Shown here piece after piece: positions 37,393 to 45,396 of a DNA stretch of 64,000 nt (position 1 is the stretch's first letter; each line of letters begins with the position of its first letter). A program made the translations under genes and the position numbers. The notes beneath the pieces are model-generated. The model was given only the letters and a program-made list of their open reading frames with translations, had not been told where the DNA came from and did not search any database. Location: the NCBI RefSeq assembly GCF_023544865.1, contig NZ_JAMJFX010000003.1, positions 62,001 to 126,000 on the forward strand. The letters run 5' to 3'. Source of the DNA: Phaeovulum molybdatiresistens. GTDB lineage: Bacteria; Pseudomonadota; Alphaproteobacteria; Rhodobacterales; Rhodobacteraceae.

Positions 37393-38577
37393 ATGCCCCA
37401 GACCCCCGACTTTGATGAAGTGATCGACCGCCGCGGCACCCATTCGGTGAAATGGGACGGTATGGCCCAGGCCTATGGCGTCAGCCCGCAGGATGGCATC
37501 GCCATGTGGGTGGCGGACATGGATTTTCGCCCCCCCACCTGCGTGCAGCGCGCGGTTGAGGCGCTGGCCGGGCATGGGGTCTATGGCTATTGGGGCGATG
37601 ACGCGCCCTATCTGGAGGCGATCCGCTGGTGGATGCAGGCCCGGCATGGCTGGGCGGTCGAGCGGAACTGGATCTTCACAACACATGGGCTGGTGAACGG
37701 AACCGCGATGTGCGTCGATGCCTTTACCCAGCCGGGCGATGGCGTGGTGTTGATGACGCCGGTGTATCACGCCTTTGCGCGTGTCATCAACGCGGCGGGC
37801 CGGCAGGTGGTAGAATGCCCGCTTAAGCTGGTCGATGGCCGGTATGAGATGGACTTTGCCGCCTGGGATGCGCAGATGACCGGGGCGGAACGGATGCTGA
37901 TCCTGTGTTCCCCGCACAACCCCGGCGGCCGGGTCTGGACCGCGGCCGAGCTGCGCGCCACAGCCGATTTCTGCAAGCGGCACGGGCTGATCCTGGTGTC
38001 GGATGAAATCCACCACGATCTGGTGATGCCGGGTCATGCCCATCATGTGATGGCGCGCGCCTGCCCGGATGTGGCGGACCGTCTGGTGATGATGACGGCC
38101 ACCACCAAGACCTTCAACATCGCGGGCGCACATACCGGCAATGTCATCATCCCCGATCCGGACTTGCGTGCGCGCTTTGCCGGGCGCATGGCGGCCATGG
38201 GCATTTCGCCCAACAGTTTCGGGCTGGCGATGGCGACAGCGGCCTATTCGCCCGAAGGGGCCGACTGGCTGGATGCGCTGATTGGCTATCTGGACGGGAA
38301 CCGGCGTCTGTTCGATGCCGGGATCGACGCGATCCCCGGCCTGCGGTCGATGGGATTGGAGGCGACCTATCTCGCCTGGGTCGATTTCGCGGGCACCGGA
38401 ATGGCGCCGGGGGAATTTACCGCGCGGGTCGAAAAAGGCGCGCGGATCGCGGCGAACCACGGCGCGAGCTTTGGTCTGGGGGGCGAAAGCTTTTTGCGGT
38501 TCAACCTTGCCACGCCCCGCGCCCGGGTGGCCGAGGCTGTGGCCCGGCTGCAGGCGGCCTTTGCCGATCTGCAATAA
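37393..38577 (+). CDS. MalY/PatB-family aminotransferase (C-S lyase type)
   Basis: A 394-residue PLP enzyme of fold type I. Typical MalY/PatB segments are DFDEVIDRRGTHSVKWDG, WVADMDFRPP, VYGYWGDDAPYLEAI, CSPHNPGGRVWTAAEL, LVSDEIHHDLVMPGHAHH and the PLP lysine in TATTKTFNIAG. The last arginine motif is SFLRFNLATPRA. Characterised relatives cleave C-S bonds of cystathionine or cysteine conjugates. The start at 37393 is favoured by an AGGA sequence and family alignment. The AT-rich region upstream suggests regulated expression. Confidence 0.9.
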   Translation: MPQTPDFDEVIDRRGTHSVKWDGMAQAYGVSPQDGIAMWVADMDFRPPTCVQRAVEALAGHGVYGYWGDDAPYLEAIRWWMQARHGWAVERNWIFTTHGLVNGTAMCVDAFTQPGDGVVLMTPVYHAFARVINAAGRQVVECPLKLVDGRYEMDFAAWDAQMTGAERMLILCSPHNPGGRVWTAAELRATADFCKRHGLILVSDEIHHDLVMPGHAHHVMARACPDVADRLVMMTATTKTFNIAGAHTGNVIIPDPDLRARFAGRMAAMGISPNSFGLAMATAAYSPEGADWLDALIGYLDGNRRLFDAGIDAIPGLRSMGLEATYLAWVDFAGTGMAPGEFTARVEKGARIAANHGASFGLGGESFLRFNLATPRARVAEAVARLQAAFADLQ

Positions 38578-38592
38578 CGCCTGTGCCGGGGG

Positions 38593-38940
38593 TTAAAGCC
38601 GGGGCAGCAGGGCCCGGGGGACGTGATCGTCGCGCGCGAAATCCAGCGCCGCCCCGTCGCGGACGGCGGTTTCGCGCTTGGTCGTGCAGATCAGCTCATC
38701 CCCCTCGACCGCCGAGGCGATGATCAGGCAGGTCGACAGGTGGCGCGCGCCATCATACAGGTCCACCAGACCGCGCAGCTGCGACACCTGCGTCGCATCC
38801 AGCGCGAAACCGCCGCGCCAGCGCCGCACAACCGGCAGAACCTGATCGCCCGCCTGGACCCGCAGCCGCGACCGGCGCCGCGCCTCTGCCCGGCGGGCAT
38901 CGTTCAGTGCGGCCAGAATCTGTTGTGGCAGGATTTCCAT
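38593..38940 (-). CDS. Conserved hypothetical protein
   Basis: A 115-residue soluble protein without a recognised domain. The N-terminal third is a basic amphipathic helix (ILAALNDARRAEARRRSRLRV). The middle has a RRWRGGFALDATQV segment and a two-strand pattern with ICTTKRETAV. The C-terminus is Pro/Leu-rich. Two ATGs stand in tandem; the second (38940) is 5 nt after GGAGG and is preferred. It lies between a convergent aminotransferase gene and dxs. I recall similar uncharacterised proteins in Rhodobacteraceae but cannot name a function. Confidence 0.65.
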   Translation of the reverse strand: MEILPQQILAALNDARRAEARRRSRLRVQAGDQVLPVVRRWRGGFALDATQVSQLRGLVDLYDGARHLSTCLIIASAVEGDELICTTKRETAVRDGAALDFARDDHVPRALLPRL

Positions 38941-39029
38941 CATCGCCTCCCTGCGGCTGTGGGCATGCCTTGATCAAGCATGCGCAGGGGGATGTAAAAA
39001 TCAAGTGAAGCTTGCCGAAATCAACCGCG

Positions 39030-40940
39030 TCAGGCGCGCCGGGCCACCGCGACGCCCAGAACCTCCAGCACCTTGGCCTCGATCTGCGGCGCGTTCATGC
39101 CGGCTGCGGCATACATATCCTCGGCCGAGGCGTGGTCAATGAAGGTGTCGGGTAGCACCATCGAGCGGAACTTGAAGCCCCGGTCAAAGACGCCTTCGTC
39201 CGCCAGAAGCTGCGCGACATGGCTGCCGAACCCGCCGACCGCGCCTTCCTCGACGCAGATCAGCGCCTCGTGGTGGCGCACCAGTTGCAGGATCAGGTCG
39301 CGGTCCAGCGGCTTGGCAAAGCGCGCATCGGCCACGGTGGGCGCAAGGCCGCGCGCGGCCAGCGCCTCGCGTGCCTTCAAAACCTCGGCCAGGCGAGTGC
39401 CAAAGGACAGGATCGCCACGCGCCCGCCCTCGGCCACGATGCGGCCGCGACCGATTTCCAGCGGTGCGCCGCGTTCGGGCATCTCTACGCCCATGCCATC
39501 GCCGCGCGGATAGCGGAAGGCCGAGGGGCGGTCATCCAGCGCGGCGGCGGTGGCGACCATGTGGACCAACTCGGCCTCATCCGCGGCGGCCATCACGACA
39601 ATGCCGGGCAGGTTGGCCAGAAAGGCGATGTCATAGGCCCCGGCATGGGTCGCCCCATCGGCGCCCACCAGCCCCGCGCGGTCGATCGCAAAGCGCACCG
39701 GCAGGCGCTGGATCGCAACGTCATGCACGACCTGATCGTAGCCGCGTTGCAGGAAGGTGGAATACAGCGCGCAGAACGGCTTCAGCCCACCCGCCGCAAG
39801 CCCCGCCGCGAACGTCACCGCATGCTGTTCGGCGATGCCCACATCGAAACAGCGGCGGGGGAAGCGTTCGGCAAACAGGTTCAGCCCGGTGCCATCGGGC
39901 ATCGCTGCGGTGACGGCGACGATCTTGTCGTCCCGCTCGGCCTCGCGCACCAGGCTTTCGGCAAAGACCTTGGTGTAGGACGGCGCGTTTGACGGCGTCT
40001 TGACCTGCGCGCCGGTCACCACGTCGAATTTCGCGGTGGCGTGGCCCCGGTCGGGGCGCATTTCCGCCGGGGCATAGCCCTTGCCCTTTTTCGTCACGGC
40101 ATGGATCAGCATCGGCCCGGTCGCCCGCGCCTTCAGCGTGCGCAACAGCGGCAGAAGCTGGTCCAGGTCATGCCCGTCGACGGGGCCGACATAGGTGAAG
40201 CCCAGTTCTTCGAACAAGGTGCCGCCGATTGCCATGCCTTTCAGCATTTCCTTGGCCCGGCGCGCGCCTTCCTGCAAAGGTTCCGGCAACAGGCTGACCG
40301 CGCCCTTGGCCGCGGCGCGCAGATCCTGAAACGGGCTGCCGGAATAAAGCCGGGTCAGATAGCTGGACAGCGCGCCCACCGGCGGGGCGATCGACATTTC
40401 ATTGTCGTTCAGCACCACGAACAGCCGCTTGCCCAGATGGCCCGCGTTGTTCAGCGCCTCAAAGGCCATGCCCGCGCTCATGGCGCCGTCGCCGATCACC
40501 GCGATCGCATCGCCGGGATCGCCGCCCAGTTCGCGCGCCATGGCAAATCCAAGTGCGGCGGAAATCGAGGTCGAGCTGTGCCCCGCGCCGAACGGGTCAT
40601 AGGGGCTTTCGGATCGCTTGGTAAAGCCCGACAGCCCGTCCTTCATGCGCAGGGTGCGGATGCGGTCGCGCCGCCCGGTCAGGATTTTATGCGGATAGCA
40701 CTGGTGGCCGACGTCCCAGATGATCTTGTCGCGCGGGGTGTCGAACACCGCATGCAGCGCGACGGTCAGCTCCACCACGCCCAGACCCGCGCCCAGATGC
40801 CCGCCCGTGACCGACACGGCCGAGATCGTCTCGGCCCGCAGTTCGTCGGCGAGCCGTTTCAGATCACGGTCGCTTAGCGCCTTCATGTCCGAAGGCAGCT
40901 TCACGCGGTCCAGCACGGGGGTGTTTGGCTTGTCGCTCAT
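39030..40940 (-). CDS. dxs: 1-deoxy-D-xylulose-5-phosphate synthase
   Basis: A 636-residue thiamine-diphosphate enzyme that joins pyruvate and glyceraldehyde-3-phosphate, the first step of the MEP isoprenoid pathway. Visible are the [17 protein letters not shown] segment, the TPP motif [34 protein letters not shown], the [18 protein letters not shown] segment, and the C-terminal domain. The length is normal. It lies 17 bp downstream of the prenyl-transferase gene in the order xseB, ispA, dxs typical of alphaproteobacteria. Confidence 0.97.
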   Translation of the reverse strand: MSDKPNTPVLDRVKLPSDMKALSDRDLKRLADELRAETISAVSVTGGHLGAGLGVVELTVALHAVFDTPRDKIIWDVGHQCYPHKILTGRRDRIRTLRMKDGLSGFTKRSESPYDPFGAGHSSTSISAALGFAMARELGGDPGDAIAVIGDGAMSAGMAFEALNNAGHLGKRLFVVLNDNEMSIAPPVGALSSYLTRLYSGSPFQDLRAAAKGAVSLLPEPLQEGARRAKEMLKGMAIGGTLFEELGFTYVGPVDGHDLDQLLPLLRTLKARATGPMLIHAVTKKGKGYAPAEMRPDRGHATAKFDVVTGAQVKTPSNAPSYTKVFAESLVREAERDDKIVAVTAAMPDGTGLNLFAERFPRRCFDVGIAEQHAVTFAAGLAAGGLKPFCALYSTFLQRGYDQVVHDVAIQRLPVRFAIDRAGLVGADGATHAGAYDIAFLANLPGIVVMAAADEAELVHMVATAAALDDRPSAFRYPRGDGMGVEMPERGAPLEIGRGRIVAEGGRVAILSFGTRLAEVLKAREALAARGLAPTVADARFAKPLDRDLILQLVRHHEALICVEEGAVGGFGSHVAQLLADEGVFDRGFKFRSMVLPDTFIDHASAEDMYAAAGMNAPQIEAKVLEVLGVAVARRA

Positions 40941-40957
40941 CAGCCCTCCAAGGGCGT

Positions 40958-41824
40958 TTACATTTGCCGGGCAATAACGAACTGCGCCGCGTCCCGCAAG
41001 TTCCGCGCCGCCGCGCCATAGGGGGCCAGCGCAGCCTCGGCCTCGGCCACAAGGGCGCAGGCGCGGATGCGCGCGCCCTCCAGCCCTAGCAGGGACACGA
41101 AGGTCGCCTTGCCCGCATCGGCATCCTTGCCCAGACGTTTGCCCGCCGCGGCCTCGGACCCTTCGACATCCAAAATGTCGTCGGCGATCTGGAAGGCAAG
41201 GCCAAGGGCGCCGGCATAGGCCGCCAGGGGACGCGGATCGGCGCCCGCCAAAATCGCGCCGGCCTGCGCGGCAAAGCCGATCAACGCGCCGGTCTTGCCC
41301 GCCTGAAGCGCGGTGATCTGGTCCAGCGTCAGCGGCTGGGCAGCAGTTTCGGCGGCGATGTCCAACGCCTGGCCATAAACCATGCCCTCGGCGCCCGAGG
41401 CCCGCGCCAGCGCCGCCACCAGCGCCACGCGCCGGTCCGCCGGGCCGAGGACCGGGTCACAGCACAGTTCGAACGCCAGCGTCTGCAGCGCATCGCCCGC
41501 CAGAACAGCCGTCGCCTGATCCCATTTCACATGCACCGTGGGCTGGCCACGGCGCAGATCGTCATCATCCATGCAGGGCATGTCGTCGTGGACAAGGCTG
41601 TAGGCGTGCAGCGCCTCGACCGCCGCCGCCGCCGGCATTGCCTGCGCGTCGGGCAGCCCGTGCAGGGCCGCGCTTTCCAGCACCAGAAACGCCCGCAGCC
41701 GCTTGCCGCCCTGCACGGCATAGCGCATCGCCTGCGTCAGCGGGATGTCGGGGCGTTGCGCCAGCGCGCCATCCAGCGCGGCCTGCACATCGCGTTGCAC
41801 CTGCGTCAGACGGTCGGGGAACAT
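40958..41824 (-). CDS. ispA: Polyprenyl diphosphate synthase (farnesyl/geranylgeranyl type)
   Basis: A 288-residue all-trans prenyl synthase. The first Asp-rich motif is [14 protein letters not shown] (with the two-residue insert of bacterial short-chain enzymes) and the second is [24 protein letters not shown] and [14 protein letters not shown] are also present. It would condense IPP with DMAPP/GPP to a C15 or C20 product; exact chain length is not certain from sequence. Its ATG immediately follows the xseB stop (TAAATG), so the two are co-translated. Confidence 0.92.
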   Translation of the reverse strand: MFPDRLTQVQRDVQAALDGALAQRPDIPLTQAMRYAVQGGKRLRAFLVLESAALHGLPDAQAMPAAAAVEALHAYSLVHDDMPCMDDDDLRRGQPTVHVKWDQATAVLAGDALQTLAFELCCDPVLGPADRRVALVAALARASGAEGMVYGQALDIAAETAAQPLTLDQITALQAGKTGALIGFAAQAGAILAGADPRPLAAYAGALGLAFQIADDILDVEGSEAAAGKRLGKDADAGKATFVSLLGLEGARIRACALVAEAEAALAPYGAAARNLRDAAQFVIARQM

Positions 41825-42061
41825 TTACAGCCCTTCGACCGGGGTGCTGCCCGTGGGCTGGCCATTTTCGCCCAGCGTGATCTTTTCCACCCGTTCCTCG
41901 GCATCGCGCAGCAACCTGGCACAATGCGCCTTCAGTGCCGCGCCGCGTTCATAAAGCGCGATCGAGCGATCCAGCGGCACTTCGCCGCGTTCCAGCTGGC
42001 CAACCACGGCCTCCAGCTCTTTCATCGCGTCTTCGAAGGTCATCGCTGCTATGTCGGTCAT
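41825..42061 (-). CDS. xseB: Exodeoxyribonuclease VII small subunit
   Basis: A 78-residue helical protein with the XseB pattern: MTFEDAMKELEAVVGQLERGEVPLDRSIALYERGAALKAHC. It forms the small subunit of exonuclease VII, which degrades single-stranded DNA. The large subunit is not in the window. The start at 42061 has GGAGCGGGAC upstream, preferable to the frame start at 42124. It leads directly into ispA. Confidence 0.93.
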   Translation of the reverse strand: MTDIAAMTFEDAMKELEAVVGQLERGEVPLDRSIALYERGAALKAHCARLLRDAEERVEKITLGENGQPTGSTPVEGL

Positions 42062-42187
42062 GCGTCCCGCTCCATCTGGGTGAACCCTGGCGCGGTGATA
42101 CCCCGCCCCCGGTCGCAAGACCATATCCCCGATTGCCCGCCTGGGCCACCGGGTCGTGCCCGGCCCGGCCGGGTGCCGCGCAAAGCG

Positions 42188-42592
42188 CTATTGCTGCAAG
42201 GTTTCCAGATACATCGCAAGCGACAGAACGCGGCCGCGGGTTTCGATCACATCGCCATAGGTGCGATCGGCCTCGGGGTGCTGGTTCATGAAGCTTTGGC
42301 CGAAAACCGGCATTTCGCCGCCATGGGCGCGCAGGCCGGTGCGCCCGTCGATGATATGGATCACCTTCAGCATCGGGAAGGCACCGTCATTGGCGGCGGC
42401 TAGGCCCGTCAGATCGGGGGCCTTCACGGTCAGCAGTTCGGCCATCGGGCCATCGCCCTGGCCCCCCGCGCCATGGCAACTGGCGCAATACTGGGCGTAA
42501 AGCCCCGCGCCGATATCGGGGCCCTGGGCCAGGCCGGCCGTAGCCGACAGGCCGATGGTGAAGGTGATCGCAAAGCGTGCGGCGCGGACCAT
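42188..42592 (-). CDS. Periplasmic c-type cytochrome
   Basis: A 134-residue monohaem cytochrome c. A signal peptide ends near residue 22 (ATAGLAQ). The haem site is C36-A-S-C39-H40 and the probable sixth ligand is M94 in GGEMPVFGQ. The C-terminal helix ETRGRVLSLAMYLETLQQ closes the fold. It could be a mobile electron carrier or a subunit of a periplasmic oxidoreductase; no partner gene is adjacent. The ribosome-binding sequence AAGGGAGAG partly lies in a small hairpin, described separately. Upstream on the same strand is a structured RNA unit with its own terminator. Confidence 0.9.
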   Translation of the reverse strand: MVRAARFAITFTIGLSATAGLAQGPDIGAGLYAQYCASCHGAGGQGDGPMAELLTVKAPDLTGLAAANDGAFPMLKVIHIIDGRTGLRAHGGEMPVFGQSFMNQHPEADRTYGDVIETRGRVLSLAMYLETLQQ

Positions 42593-42600
42593 GAAACTCT

Positions 42601-42619
42601 CCCTTCCGTGTTGGAAGGG
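42601..42619 (-). promoter_or_regulatory. Hairpin overlapping the cytochrome c ribosome-binding site
   Basis: CCCTTCC-AACAC-GGAAGGG forms a 7-bp stem. Its 3' arm supplies the first half of the GGAAGGGAGAG ribosome-binding region of the cytochrome gene (ATG at 42592). This may limit translation; the unpaired GGAGAG could still be used. Observation from sequence, role inferred. Confidence 0.4.
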
Positions 42620-42681
42620 CCAGTCTTGCAGGGTGCCGGGGTCTGTCATTGACGGCGATCAACGGGCCGTGGCCCCAGGCG

Positions 42682-42713
42682 AAAAACGGGAAAGGCCGCC
42701 CTTGCGAGCGGCC
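42682..42713 (-). terminator. GNRA-tetraloop terminator of the structured RNA
   Basis: GGCCGCTC-GCAA-GGGCGGCC: an 8-bp stem with one U-G pair, a GCAA tetraloop, then TTTCCCGTTTTT on the minus strand. It ends the RNA unit 90 bp before the cytochrome c gene, so it is either a stand-alone terminator or an attenuator. Confidence 0.8.
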
Positions 42714-42794
42714 CCCGAGATCTACGGAGATGGTCCGGTTAGGGTCTGGTCGATCCACCGTCCCAGCCAGGGTTCTGAACCCCGGGGTTTGCCC

Positions 42795-42851
42795 TCAGGC
42801 CACGGCCCCCCTGACTGTCCCGACACCTCTCTCCAATATCACTCTAGACAC
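42795..42851 (-). CDS. Possible 18-residue leader peptide of the structured RNA
   Basis: GTG at 42851, 7 nt after AAAGGAGG, opens an 18-codon frame (VSRVILERGVGTVRGAVA) ending at TGA 42795. An in-frame ATG at 42869 would give 24 residues, but then the ribosome-binding motif is inside the ORF. Codons include TCT, AGA twice, ATA, TTG, ACA and AGG, all rare in such a GC-rich genome. This fits a stalling leader peptide or a sequence constrained as RNA rather than protein. Coding is not proven. Confidence 0.35.
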   Translation of the reverse strand: MSRVILERGVGTVRGAVA

Positions 42852-42921
42852 TGGACCACCTCCTTTCATTGCGTTGCCGTTATCGACAGGCTGCCACATA
42901 TTTTGTGTTTGTCAAAACTTT

Positions 42922-43542
42922 TCACGCAACCTTTGGCGATAGTTTCGTGACAATCGCCCGAAAAGGCAGCAGCGCGAGGATCGAAAGCCCAAGCTTTACC
43001 ATCCAGTCGGCCAGCGCCAGCGACATCCACAGCGGGGCGGCGGGGCCGAGGCCCAGAATGGGCAGGATCTCATTCGCCCAGGCGACGTCATTGGCGGGCT
43101 CAATCCAGGCCAGGCCCGCGGCGAAGGCGACCGAAAAGAACACGATCGTATCCAGCGAAGACCCGACCAGCGTGGACACCAGCGGCGCGCGCCACCAGCG
43201 GCCGGCGCGCAGCCGGTCAAAGATGGCCACATCGGTCAGTTGCGCCAGCAGGAAGGCCAGCCCCGACCCAATCGCGATGCGCAGCGTCACCAGCGGGCCG
43301 AATTCGCCCGTGATCTGCGTTCCGATCAGCGAACAGACGACGCCGGTGACAAACCCCGCCAGCACCACGCGCCGGGCGGCGGCGGGGCCATAGACGCGGT
43401 TCATCACGTCGGTCACAAGAAAGGCCAGCGGATAGGTGAAGGCGCCCCAGGTCAGCCATTGGCCGAACAGGAATTGCACCAGAATATTCGAGGCCACGAC
43501 AACAGCGGCCATGGCAAGGATGCCGGGAAGGAATCGGGTCAT
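42922..43542 (-). CDS. Queuosine precursor transporter (YhhQ/VUT family)
   Basis: A 206-residue inner-membrane protein with about six hydrophobic helices and the DUF165/YhhQ signature WGAFTYPLAFLVTDVMNRVYG. E. coli YhhQ imports queuosine precursors (preQ0/preQ1). The ATG at 43542 is preferred over the frame start at 43635, because the intervening sequence folds as a preQ1-type pseudoknot that covers the only ribosome-binding-like GGA. This independently supports a role in queuosine salvage. The preceding gene on this strand ends 85 bp upstream. Confidence 0.92.
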   Translation of the reverse strand: MTRFLPGILAMAAVVVASNILVQFLFGQWLTWGAFTYPLAFLVTDVMNRVYGPAAARRVVLAGFVTGVVCSLIGTQITGEFGPLVTLRIAIGSGLAFLLAQLTDVAIFDRLRAGRWWRAPLVSTLVGSSLDTIVFFSVAFAAGLAWIEPANDVAWANEILPILGLGPAAPLWMSLALADWMVKLGLSILALLPFRAIVTKLSPKVA

Positions 43543-43549
43543 GTGGTGA

Positions 43550-43578
43550 TCCGTTTTTACAAGGTAGCGGAGACTTGG
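43550..43578 (-). promoter_or_regulatory. preQ1-I-like riboswitch upstream of the queuosine precursor transporter
   Basis: On the minus strand: CAAG (43574-43577), loop TCTCCGCTAC, CTTG (43560-43563), TAAAAA, CGGA (43550-43553). CAAG/CTTG is P1; loop TCCG (43568-43571) pairs with CGGA as P2. This makes an H-type pseudoknot with an A-rich linker. The CUAC after the P2 strand matches the B. subtilis preQ1-I element, whose first C binds the ligand. CGGA is the only ribosome-binding-like sequence before the ATG, so ligand binding would block translation. P1 is only 4 bp. Confidence 0.68.
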
Positions 43579-43627
43579 TCCGCGACCGTCGCGGACGCGC
43601 CGCAGATAGGCGCGCCATGCGCGAAAG

Positions 43628-44527
43628 TCAATCATTCAGCCGGTATTCGACGAATTCGGTGCGCTGGAACAGGCGGAAATTGTCGTCCGAGATCATGGTC
43701 AGCCGCAGCGCCCCATCGCCATCGCGCCAGACGGACAGGCTTTCCAGATTGTCATGCCGGCCCGCGCGCGTCTGAATCAGAACCTCGCCGCCCACAAACC
43801 CCTCAGGCGTCAGGTCAAAGACCCGGACCCGTGTCAGAAAGCCCAGAAGGCCCCAGAAATCGCGCTCCAGCAGGTAGAACCGGCCATCGGGGCCGAAATC
43901 CGCGCCCACCGGCAGCCAACTGGCATCGCGCGGGATCGAAAAGGGCTGATCCCAGGCGCCATTGCGATAGCGAAACACCGGAAAGGGGCGGCTGACCCCG
44001 CCGGACCGTTCGGGCATCGTGTAAAGCGTGCCATCGGGGGCAATCGCCAGCGCCTCAAGCGAGGAATTGCGTTGTAGCGTCGTGAAGGCCTCGGGGCGGG
44101 GCAGCCGCTCGGCCGGGCCGGCCGGGTCGGTGTAGCGCGCCACCCGGTGCAGCCCCTCAAAGGAAATATAAAGCGCCCCATCGGCCCCCCGGGCCAGCCC
44201 CTCGGGGTCGGCGGCCTCACCGCGCAGCCCCTTGCCGCGGCTGTCAAGCAACGGGATCGGCCCGGCGCTGACATCGACCCCGACGATCATCCCCGCGTCA
44301 TCGCGCCGGATCTGCCCGGCCCAGACCGTCGCGCGGTCGGATACGGTCACGAAATCCTGTCCGTCCGCATCCAGCACCAGCCCCGAAAACCCGCCAAAGG
44401 ACGGGTCATCCAGATCCCAGCGATAGCTGCCCAGGTAATCGGCCCGCCGCGCCGGTTCGGCGCCCAGATGCAGCGCCGCCAGCCCCAGCGCCGCCGCGAT
44501 CAGCGCGAGGCGAGAACGTTGCGACAT
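43628..44527 (-). CDS. Esterase-like activity of phytase family protein
   Basis: A 299-residue exported protein with an N-terminal hydrophobic segment ([16 protein letters not shown]) acting as signal or anchor. The body has the phytase-like beta-propeller pattern: [73 protein letters not shown]. The family is exported and its substrates are mostly unknown despite the name. The ATG at 44527 lies within the end of mepA (28-bp overlap), so it is read in the same operon as mepA and the MFS gene. Confidence 0.85.
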   Translation of the reverse strand: MSQRSRLALIAAALGLAALHLGAEPARRADYLGSYRWDLDDPSFGGFSGLVLDADGQDFVTVSDRATVWAGQIRRDDAGMIVGVDVSAGPIPLLDSRGKGLRGEAADPEGLARGADGALYISFEGLHRVARYTDPAGPAERLPRPEAFTTLQRNSSLEALAIAPDGTLYTMPERSGGVSRPFPVFRYRNGAWDQPFSIPRDASWLPVGADFGPDGRFYLLERDFWGLLGFLTRVRVFDLTPEGFVGGEVLIQTRAGRHDNLESLSVWRDGDGALRLTMISDDNFRLFQRTEFVEYRLND

Positions 44528-45396
44528 TGGCCGGGCAGGTCTGCCAGGGTGTAGGTCTTCGCGGTCTTCGGCGGCGGGCCTTTGGGCTTTTCGCGCCGGG
44601 GCGGGTTGCGCAGTTCTTCCAGATAGGTCGTCACCCACCAGTTCAGCGTCGCATCACAGCCGTCCCCGCCGTTGGACAGTTCGGCCACCGTCGGGCGCTG
44701 GGTTTCGCAAAATCCGTCGCCCGCCGGGCATTTCAGTCGCACGTGGAAATGCGTGTTGTGCCCCTGGATCGGGCGGATCTTCTGCAACCAGGCGCGGTCG
44801 TTCCGGGGTGTGGAATTGCACATGTCGATCTTGACCGCCGCCGCGACAAAGATCCGGTCCACCCGCGGGTCAAGCGCCGCCAAACGCAGCAGCGCCTTGT
44901 GGCTTTCGGTCCAGTTGCCGTTGATGCGGGTCTGATCCTCGGTCCTGACCGAGATGGATGAGATCTTTTCGCGTTCTGCCCGGCTCAGGTTCAGCCGCGT
45001 GGGCGGAAGCATCCAGATATCGGCATCCAGCCCGATCTGGTGGCTGGCATGGCCCCCGGTCATCGGCCCGCCGCGCGGCTGGCTGATGTCGCCGATATAT
45101 AGCCCCTTCCAGCCGACGCGCGTGGCCTGCGCCGACAGATCGCGCAGGAAGTCGATCATCATCGGATGACCCCAGTTGCGGTTGCGCGACAGTCGCATCG
45201 CCTGCCAGGTGGGCCCTGTCTCGGGCAGCGCGACAAGGCCCGCCGCACAGCCCCGCGCATAGGTGCCGATCGCTGCCGACTGCTGGCGCGAAGGCACGGC
45301 ATGGGCGCCAAACAGGTGCCGCGCCAGCGGTTCGGCCTGCGCCGGCAGGGCGATCAGCGCGGCAAGGGCCAGGGCGGCGACTTTAGGCAAAAACAT
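44500..45396 (-). CDS. mepA: Penicillin-insensitive murein endopeptidase
   Basis: A 298-residue periplasmic LAS-family zinc peptidase with a signal peptide ([13 protein letters not shown]). The zinc ligands lie in [15 protein letters not shown] and [12 protein letters not shown]. MepA cleaves the D-Ala-meso-DAP cross-links of peptidoglycan and is insensitive to beta-lactams. Cysteines near the C-terminus ([13 protein letters not shown]) probably form disulfides. It overlaps the upstream MFS gene by 14 bp and the downstream esterase gene by 28 bp. Confidence 0.94.
   Translation of the reverse strand: MFLPKVAALALAALIALPAQAEPLARHLFGAHAVPSRQQSAAIGTYARGCAAGLVALPETGPTWQAMRLSRNRNWGHPMMIDFLRDLSAQATRVGWKGLYIGDISQPRGGPMTGGHASHQIGLDADIWMLPPTRLNLSRAEREKISSISVRTEDQTRINGNWTESHKALLRLAALDPRVDRIFVAAAVKIDMCNSTPRNDRAWLQKIRPIQGHNTHFHVRLKCPAGDGFCETQRPTVAELSNGGDGCDATLNWWVTTYLEELRNPPRREKPKGPPPKTAKTYTLADLPGQCRNVLASR

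Larger units (their letters stand above)
42682..42880 (-). ncRNA. Unassigned structured RNA unit with mini-ORF and terminator
   Basis: A free-standing transcription unit in a 329-bp gap. A TTGACA -35 hexamer (42910-42915) lies upstream, with a poor -10. The 5' part has GAAAGGAGGTGGTCC, complementary to the 16S rRNA 3' tail. The bases at 42853-42863 can instead pair with GGACCATCTCC at 42726-42736 as an 11-bp closing helix (one G-U). Inside is CCGGGGTT-CAG-AACCCTGG, an 8-bp hairpin (42767-42785). The unit ends in an 8-bp GNRA-loop terminator. A mini-ORF starts at GTG 42851. I cannot match it to a named RNA family. Confidence 0.65.

Noticed and set aside
42851..42866. GGACCACCTCCTTTCA on the plus strand as a fragment of a 16S rRNA 3' end
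   Set aside because: The bases before it do not match the conserved 16S helix 45 region; it is better read as the complement of an extended ribosome-binding motif in a minus-strand RNA.
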